In this document: piece after piece, positions 38,558 through 42,933 of the stretch | How positions within the stretch are numbered: position 1 is the stretch's first letter | Layout of the letters: the number at the start of each line of letters is the position of its first letter | Origin: a virus | DNA: 42,933 nucleotides | Reading direction: 5' to 3' (one strand) | IMG/VR virus record: IMGVR_UViG_3300026156_000232 | Location: 1-42,933 of that record | Position numbers and translations under genes: made by a program | Notes under the pieces: generated by a model | What the model was told of the DNA's origin: nothing | The model's database searches: none | The model's input: only the letters and a program-made list of their open reading frames with translations

Positions 38558-38713
38558 TCGTTGATGGAAGGTGTCGACCTTGCCGATGTTCCTCAGCAAA
38601 GGCAAAGGCAAGATGCTCTAGACGACCAGCTACACGATTTGATTTATGTCGCAAATAAGTTTGGTATGTATGATGCGGCAGATTATTTGAAAAAGCTATT
38701 AGGAAACAGATAA
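38534..38713 (+). CDS. Putative internal head protein, MNEMRKLM family (D)
   Basis: A 59-residue protein starting MNEMRKLMSLMEGVDLADV, so the cleavage-type site is shifted to LME|G at residue 12. The mature part would be only about 47 residues, helical (ALDDQLHDLIYVANKFGMYD). The ATG at 38534 is preferred because of the shared ribosome binding site TGGAG; its stop overlaps the next ATG by 1 nt. Unrelated in its body to the neighbours. Confidence 0.65.
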   Translation: MNEMRKLMSLMEGVDLADVPQQRQRQDALDDQLHDLIYVANKFGMYDAADYLKKLLGNR

Positions 38714-39474
38714 TGAACGAAATGCGTAAGCTAATGGAAAGTATTAAGCCGCTTTTTGAAGAATGGGAAGATCGTGTTAAGGCTGCGCTAGCATTTTTGG
38801 ACGGTGAGATCGAAAACGCGATTGAATACGAAACCAACGATGATGATATGGGATGGGACGACGAAGACGATGATGAGTATGGTGATGACAGCATTCTAGT
38901 ACCTGCCCTTCGCGATATTCGTGCCCGTGTCGCAGCAGGAGAAGTTGCCAACGAAGAAGACATCGAAGACATTAACATCGATGTATACGAAGCTACAATG
39001 GGTTCAGGATCGCATTACGGCGATACGGATTTGGCAGACCATATCGCTTTTACTCTTCGAGACATTCTAGGCATTATAGACGAAGAAGACGAGTATTCTA
39101 GTCTAGAAGAAGCCACCAAACCTGATCTTGAGGATGAGCTGCGCGGAGCGTTTAAAGCTGCCGGCCTACCATTTGAATACTACTCAGTATCAAAAACTAA
39201 GACTGGGTTTACGTTGACATTCGGTGGCGGAATGATGCGCTACGCAATGCCGTCGGACAGAAAGCTTGTTAGACTCGACCAAGAACTGAGAAATCAGTTC
39301 GGCGATCTTTACCGCGACGTGTCTGTAGAAGTGTTTAATAAAAGAAGCAGGACAGGGACTTGGACGAAACTGTATCCGCCATTGAATCTGGACGGAAACG
39401 AGAGACCTAAGATGACCAAGCTAAGAATTCGATTCACGCCCGATTTGATAAACCGATACCGACCGCACATGTAA
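38713..39474 (+). CDS. Putative internal head protein, MNEMRKLME family (E)
   Basis: A 253-residue protein. MNEMRKLMESIKPLFEEW contains LME|S at 9. A poly-acidic stretch (residues about 42-60, NDDDMGWDDEDDDEYGDD) recalls protein B. A second site, LEE|A in SSLEEATK (about 134), would release a C-terminal domain (FKAAGLPFEYYSVSKTKTGF, then basic strands). At DNA level the start codons differ by synonymous changes from the other copies, so this is an older member of the family. Function unknown. Confidence 0.7.
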   Translation: MNEMRKLMESIKPLFEEWEDRVKAALAFLDGEIENAIEYETNDDDMGWDDEDDDEYGDDSILVPALRDIRARVAAGEVANEEDIEDINIDVYEATMGSGSHYGDTDLADHIAFTLRDILGIIDEEDEYSSLEEATKPDLEDELRGAFKAAGLPFEYYSVSKTKTGFTLTFGGGMMRYAMPSDRKLVRLDQELRNQFGDLYRDVSVEVFNKRSRTGTWTKLYPPLNLDGNERPKMTKLRIRFTPDLINRYRPHM

Positions 39475-39479
39475 AAATT

Positions 39480-40328
39480 ATGAGAGCATACGAAATTCTA
39501 AACGAGGGCGGAAATGCATTTACGGATGTAGGTGCAGTTCACATCTCAGAGATCGAGCCCACGTTAGAATGGCTCTCTAAACAGATCGGCATGCCTGAAA
39601 TCAAAAAGCAGACGCTTGGTAGTGTTGGCAAGAAAGAATACTCCGGCGATATCGATGTGGTTGTAAACCTCGACAAAGAGGAGATGAAGGCCCTTGGAGA
39701 GAAGCTACGAAGCATATTAGGTAATACTAATGTCCGAGGCGCCGCCGGTAATGTCATCTCCCGTGTACCAATACAAGGCTACGATGAGAGCAAAAATGAG
39801 CGCGGCCCACGAACAGGATATGTTCAGGTAGATTTTTTCCCCGGTGATCCAGACTGGGTGTCGTTGTATTATGCAGGAACTGGTGACGACTCGAAACTTA
39901 AAGGTGTACATCGTAATCTATACCTATTATCCGTGGCAAAGTTTGTCGATCGTAAGGCATCCGAAGAAGAGGACAGCTTCGGTCGTCCTATCGAATCTGT
40001 TCGCTGGAGATGGTCGCCACGAGATGGTTTGATCAAGGTGCTGGCTAAGAGTAAGAAGAACCATAAAGATGAATGGGCACGAAAGCAGGATGTAGAATAC
40101 CTATCGCAGCCTATTAAGAATGCCGATATGATTGCTGACCTTCTGTTCAAAGGTAAAGCGGACAGCGATGCCCTATACAGCGTAGAAACCTTGATCGATG
40201 CCACGAAGAAGGCATACGATAAGAAAACGCAAGAAAAGATCTTCAAATCGTTTGCCCAAACGGTAGAAGAGCAAGGTCATCGAGAAGGGTTTGAATTCCC
40301 TCCAGAAGTGGAGAAATATCTGTCATGA
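39480..40328 (+). CDS. Nucleotidyltransferase-fold protein with LNE|G start
   Basis: A 282-residue protein with the polymerase-beta-type nucleotidyltransferase core: LGSVGKKEYSGDIDVVVNL gives the GS pair (47-48) and catalytic D57/D59, and YVQVDFF gives the third Asp, D118. The fold transfers a nucleotide to RNA, DNA or protein; the substrate is not readable. The N-terminus MRAYEILNEGGNAF contains LNE|G. From memory a homologue occurs next to the ligase-like gene in marine T4-like phages. It overlaps the next ATG by 4 nt, so the two are coupled and probably act together. Confidence 0.75.
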   Translation: MRAYEILNEGGNAFTDVGAVHISEIEPTLEWLSKQIGMPEIKKQTLGSVGKKEYSGDIDVVVNLDKEEMKALGEKLRSILGNTNVRGAAGNVISRVPIQGYDESKNERGPRTGYVQVDFFPGDPDWVSLYYAGTGDDSKLKGVHRNLYLLSVAKFVDRKASEEEDSFGRPIESVRWRWSPRDGLIKVLAKSKKNHKDEWARKQDVEYLSQPIKNADMIADLLFKGKADSDALYSVETLIDATKKAYDKKTQEKIFKSFAQTVEEQGHREGFEFPPEVEKYLS

Positions 40329-41530
40329 AGATCCGCGAGTTATTAACCGAATCTCGAACTGGCATTACTCATATAGAAGACCTTATTTTTACTGATGGTC
40401 AATTGGGAGCGCAAACTGCCGTTGGTGTGTTGTCGGATATTGCTGAGAAACTTTCATTAGGGCACACACAGGTTGAGTCAGTTAGTGTGAAATGGGATGG
40501 TTCGCCGGCGATTTTTGCAGGGATTGATCCAGAAGATGGAAAATTTTTTGTTGGTACAAAATCCGCGTTTGCGAAAAAGGTTCCGCGCCGCATCAAACGC
40601 CCTTCTGATGTCAACAAATTCTATGGCGATGAAGAGCAAGACGATCTGCGACATAAATTACTTGTTGCTTTTAATAATCTTAGAAGATTAGAGTTCAATG
40701 ATGTAATGCAGGGTGATCTGATGTTTACATCACAAGATTTAGAGAGAGCTACCATAGACGGCGATTCGTATGTTGTCTTTCGACCGAATACGATTACCTA
40801 TGCGGTACCTTCAGATTCTAAGCTGGCGAATGATATTTTGTCTAAAGATCTAGGCATCGTATGGCATACACGATGGACTGGAGGACCTACACTAAATGAT
40901 ATGGTCCCATCTCCAGCTGGGCGCGTTGCTTTGTCAAAAGATCCAAATATTTGGCAAGATGATGCCACGTATAAGAATATGACCGGAATTGCTTCTTTGA
41001 CCGCAGGGGAAGAGCGTAAGATTAATAATATTCTTGGAAAAGCTAAGGCACTAATGAGAGGATTGGGTTGGAACTCTGTATTAAAAGTTCTAAATAATAA
41101 AGAATTTGTAAATACTATTCACCCATTTATCAATCATCGTGTTCGACAAGGTAAACATGCCGGCAAGCCACAGGGTTTCATTAAAGAATTCTTAGAATTT
41201 TATAAGGAAAAACAGCTGAAGGGGTATGAGAGTCTTGGAGAACCACATCAGCAGAAGAGAATGAATAAGATTCAAGAAATGGTAGAATTTGTCCGATTAC
41301 ATCAGAATGAAATTTCAGGAATGGTTCAATTATATGATGAGTTGAATACCGCAAAACTATTTCTATTTAAAAAACTGAGTCGAATCGATTCAGTTCGCAC
41401 GTTTAAGAAAACTGAAAACGGCTTTGAGGTCACAGCCCCTGAAGGGTTTGTGGCGGTACATGATCAGGGCGTTGTTAAGTTAGTTGACAGATTAGAATTT
41501 TCACGATTAAACTTTTTGAAAAGCAAATGA
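40325..41530 (+). CDS. Ligase-fold protein (KWDG adenylation motif, DUF6267-like) with LTE|S start
   Basis: A 401-residue protein. SVKWDGSPAIFAGIDPEDGK contains KWDG (K56), matching motif I (KxDG) of ATP-dependent DNA/RNA ligases and capping enzymes. FFVGTKS and VMQGDLMFT (125-134) resemble the following strand and motif III, where a Glu is usual but an Asp is present. The C-terminal 200 residues are helical and not recognised. The N-terminus MKIRELLTESRTGITHIEDL has LTE|S. From memory it resembles the phage family DUF6267. Whether it ligates, caps or only binds ends is open. Confidence 0.65.
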   Translation: MKIRELLTESRTGITHIEDLIFTDGQLGAQTAVGVLSDIAEKLSLGHTQVESVSVKWDGSPAIFAGIDPEDGKFFVGTKSAFAKKVPRRIKRPSDVNKFYGDEEQDDLRHKLLVAFNNLRRLEFNDVMQGDLMFTSQDLERATIDGDSYVVFRPNTITYAVPSDSKLANDILSKDLGIVWHTRWTGGPTLNDMVPSPAGRVALSKDPNIWQDDATYKNMTGIASLTAGEERKINNILGKAKALMRGLGWNSVLKVLNNKEFVNTIHPFINHRVRQGKHAGKPQGFIKEFLEFYKEKQLKGYESLGEPHQQKRMNKIQEMVEFVRLHQNEISGMVQLYDELNTAKLFLFKKLSRIDSVRTFKKTENGFEVTAPEGFVAVHDQGVVKLVDRLEFSRLNFLKSK

Positions 41531-42087
41531 CCTACGAATTAATAACAGATTTATCCGAAAGCCGCACATTTAGGACAAGGCATGCACTTAATAAATTCAG
41601 TAAAGAAGAAGCTGAACATTTCTTCTATGCCTTGTTACTTGCTCATTTGGTTTTGATGAGAGACGAAGATACAAGAACGTGGGCACAAAAAGAGTTTAGC
41701 AGAGCAGTAACATTTGGCAATTTCGATTATTTTCGCATCAGCATTAATGATTTATATACTCTTACATATATGATGACGGAAGTCCATGATTCGATCACAA
41801 AGATAATGGATGCTCGATTATATCGCATCTACCGTTTTTTAGGTAGAGGGCATTTTGTTCGTAGCGAAATTGAACCTGTTTGTCTAAGATTAGAACGAAT
41901 GCTAGGGATTGATGACCCACAGCTTCGCATTGCTCGAAGAACAATGATTGACTGGGAGTTTGCAACACCAGCTAAAAGAAAGATGGTTTTACACTACTTA
42001 AGGATAAATATAAGGAAGTATAGTTTTATTACTGAAGTATTACCATTTTTAGATATACTCGATAAGAAAGAGGGAAGAAATGTTTGA
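41527..42087 (+). CDS. Hypothetical helical protein
   Basis: A 186-residue helical protein of unknown function, starting MTYELITDLSESRTFRTRHA, which contains LSE|S. It is rich in Tyr, Arg and Leu (RISINDLYTLTYMMTEVHDS, then LRINIRKYSFITEVLPFLDI). It overlaps the ligase-like gene by 4 nt and the next gene by 8 nt. Possibly a partner of the NTase-ligase pair by context. Confidence 0.65.
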   Translation: MTYELITDLSESRTFRTRHALNKFSKEEAEHFFYALLLAHLVLMRDEDTRTWAQKEFSRAVTFGNFDYFRISINDLYTLTYMMTEVHDSITKIMDARLYRIYRFLGRGHFVRSEIEPVCLRLERMLGIDDPQLRIARRTMIDWEFATPAKRKMVLHYLRINIRKYSFITEVLPFLDILDKKEGRNV

Positions 42088-42730
42088 CAAATTTTTAAAC
42101 GACTTCGAGCTGAATATGAAAACAGCCGACAATGGGATGAGTATTACTGAACAGCTTAAAGGGCTGGTAGAAGGTAAGATGGACTATGTTCGCATCGGCG
42201 ACGAGAAAACGCGAATTAGTCAGCAGGATGCAAAGATTGCTCTAAGGTATGGCAACGGCGACTGGAAGTCGGTAGGAAAACTGAAGGAAGATATCCATAA
42301 CATTCGTAAAAAGATCTCAGAGAAGGCTGCCGCTAAGAAGCGCGAACTTAAAGAAAGCGAATCAGCAATGTTTGATCTTGTTGCTAATCTTAAATACCTG
42401 CCGGGCATTGAGAAAGTCCTTAAAGTCAATGGAACGGTCGATGGGATGGAAGCAACCTGCGTATCTACACAGGGCATAAAGTATCATATTCGTATCTCGC
42501 AAATTGGTGCGGTAACTGAAGATCTAGATGTTATTCAGGGCGGAGAAAGTGATACGATTTCTGCGATGCGTAGAGCAGCTATTAACTTGCTTCGTGGCGG
42601 CGTAGATAAGGAAAGAATAGTATTAGAACTACAGACAATCGGATTAAACAAAGGTTTGCCTATTAAAGACGCTGTAGAACTTGCAAAAAAGTTATATAGA
42701 CAAGAAGCCGATGCTCTCAGACGCAGGTAA
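42080..42730 (+). CDS. Hypothetical protein, virion-type
   Basis: A 216-residue protein. The first 30 residues (MFDKFLNDFELNMKTADNGM, then SITEQLKGLVEGKMD) contain LVE|G, another possible cleavage site. The middle is basic and helical (IRKKISEKAAAKKRELKESE) and the C-terminus mixed (YHIRISQIGAVTEDLDVIQG). Unknown function. It closes the array; a late octamer for the next gene follows. Confidence 0.65.
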   Translation: MFDKFLNDFELNMKTADNGMSITEQLKGLVEGKMDYVRIGDEKTRISQQDAKIALRYGNGDWKSVGKLKEDIHNIRKKISEKAAAKKRELKESESAMFDLVANLKYLPGIEKVLKVNGTVDGMEATCVSTQGIKYHIRISQIGAVTEDLDVIQGGESDTISAMRRAAINLLRGGVDKERIVLELQTIGLNKGLPIKDAVELAKKLYRQEADALRRR

Positions 42731-42753
42731 TCAGCAAAAAATTTCACAAAATA

Positions 42754-42761
42754 GATAAATA
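42754..42761 (+). promoter_or_regulatory. Late promoter octamer GATAAATA
   Basis: Located 52 nt before the last ATG, with AAGGAG as ribosome binding site between them. Confidence 0.7.
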
Positions 42762-42813
42762 GAAGTAAGCACAGGCATAAAGCTTGTCAAATATCTTAGT
42801 AAGGAGAAATAAA

Positions 42814-42933
42814 ATGGTAGACAGAGTAAAAGGTGGCCCAAAGCAGGGCGTATGGTTCTCAGCAGATGTTCGTTTCCTAGCACTAACCGTTGTTGGAAGC
42901 ACTTTCACAGCTGACCTAGCTGCAGACCCAGCT
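42814..42933 (+). CDS. Virion structural protein, N-terminal fragment (runs off the window)
   Basis: The first 40 codons of a gene cut by the window end. MVDRVKGGPKQGVWFSADVR followed by hydrophobic/Thr-rich strands (LALTVVGSTFTADLAAD) resembles virion structural proteins of marine T4-like phages from memory. It has both a late octamer and a strong ribosome binding site. Full function cannot be judged. Confidence 0.55.
   Translation, partial: MVDRVKGGPKQGVWFSADVRFLALTVVGSTFTADLAADPA

Noticed and set aside
38514-38978. 154-codon minus-strand frame, Ser-rich
   Set aside because: The Ser runs are the antisense of the acidic GAT/GAC codons in the 38713 gene.
42003-42010. GATAAATA as late promoter for the 42080 gene
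   Set aside because: Inside coding sequence of the 41527 gene, 70 nt before the next start; possible but not distinguishable from chance.

Overview
This window is a piece of a T4-superfamily myovirus genome. The evidence is a set of recognisable T4-type proteins: contractile tail sheath (gp18), tail tube (gp19), head-completion nuclease (gp4), small and large terminase (gp16, gp17), SSB (gp32), UvsX, UvsY, UvsW, primase gp61, helicase gp41, dNMP kinase gp1 and a probable clamp-loader small subunit gp62. Base composition is moderately AT-rich, but a few strongly expressed-looking genes (AAA+ ATPase, SSB, a small HTH protein) use much more GC-ending codons, which would fit a high-GC host. The style of several hypothetical genes recalls marine and rhizobial T4-like phages. 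That placement is inference; nothing in the window names the host.

Layout. 1-7410: neck-type protein, dNMP kinase, sheath, tube, a second tube-fold protein, head-completion nuclease. 7432-14225: small terminase, two uncharacterised proteins, large terminase, and a 545-residue coiled-coil protein ending at a terminator. 14327-18791: recombination block SSB - UvsX - GNAT - two small ORFs - UvsY - GNAT-like. 18792-23384: accessory/early genes, with an AAA+ ATPase, three proteins sharing an MSREEMRKLMEA start, a deoxyribosyltransferase-like enzyme, an HTH protein and an Imm-type membrane protein. 23436-26573: alpha/beta hydrolase, membrane-anchored DUF4382-like protein, unknown protein, and a minus-strand trypsin-fold protease. 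26628-30617: UvsW, gp62-like, zinc-finger protein, PolIII-alpha-like fragment. 30568-32284: a minus-strand two-gene late operon. 32384-35254: conserved hypothetical, primase, helicase. 35373-42730: a long run of tightly packed ORFs, many beginning MNEMRKLME. It includes a lipoprotein with a HELLH motif and a nucleotidyltransferase/ligase-fold pair. The window ends in the start of another virion gene.

Regulation can be read directly. Replication and early genes are preceded by sigma70-type promoters with exact 17-nt spacers (1155, 14327, 18939, 22050, 22799). Virion and accessory late genes are preceded by the octamer GATAAATA (13 intergenic or gene-boundary copies on both strands), a variant of the T4 late promoter TATAAATA. 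At three genes the octamer lies 5-6 nt from the start codon, predicting leaderless mRNAs.

The most interesting pattern is a family of unrelated small proteins that share only a 5' module: leader, ribosome binding site and the peptide M(N/SRE)EMRKLME followed by A, S or G. This matches the capsid-targeting presequences of T4 internal proteins, which the prohead protease gp21 cuts at (L/I)xE|(A/S/G). Other proteins here, including the nucleotidyltransferase and the ligase-fold protein, start with shorter peptides carrying the same cleavage pattern. The inference is that this phage packages a large, modular set of internal proteins, possibly including a nucleic-acid end-processing pair, for delivery into the host.
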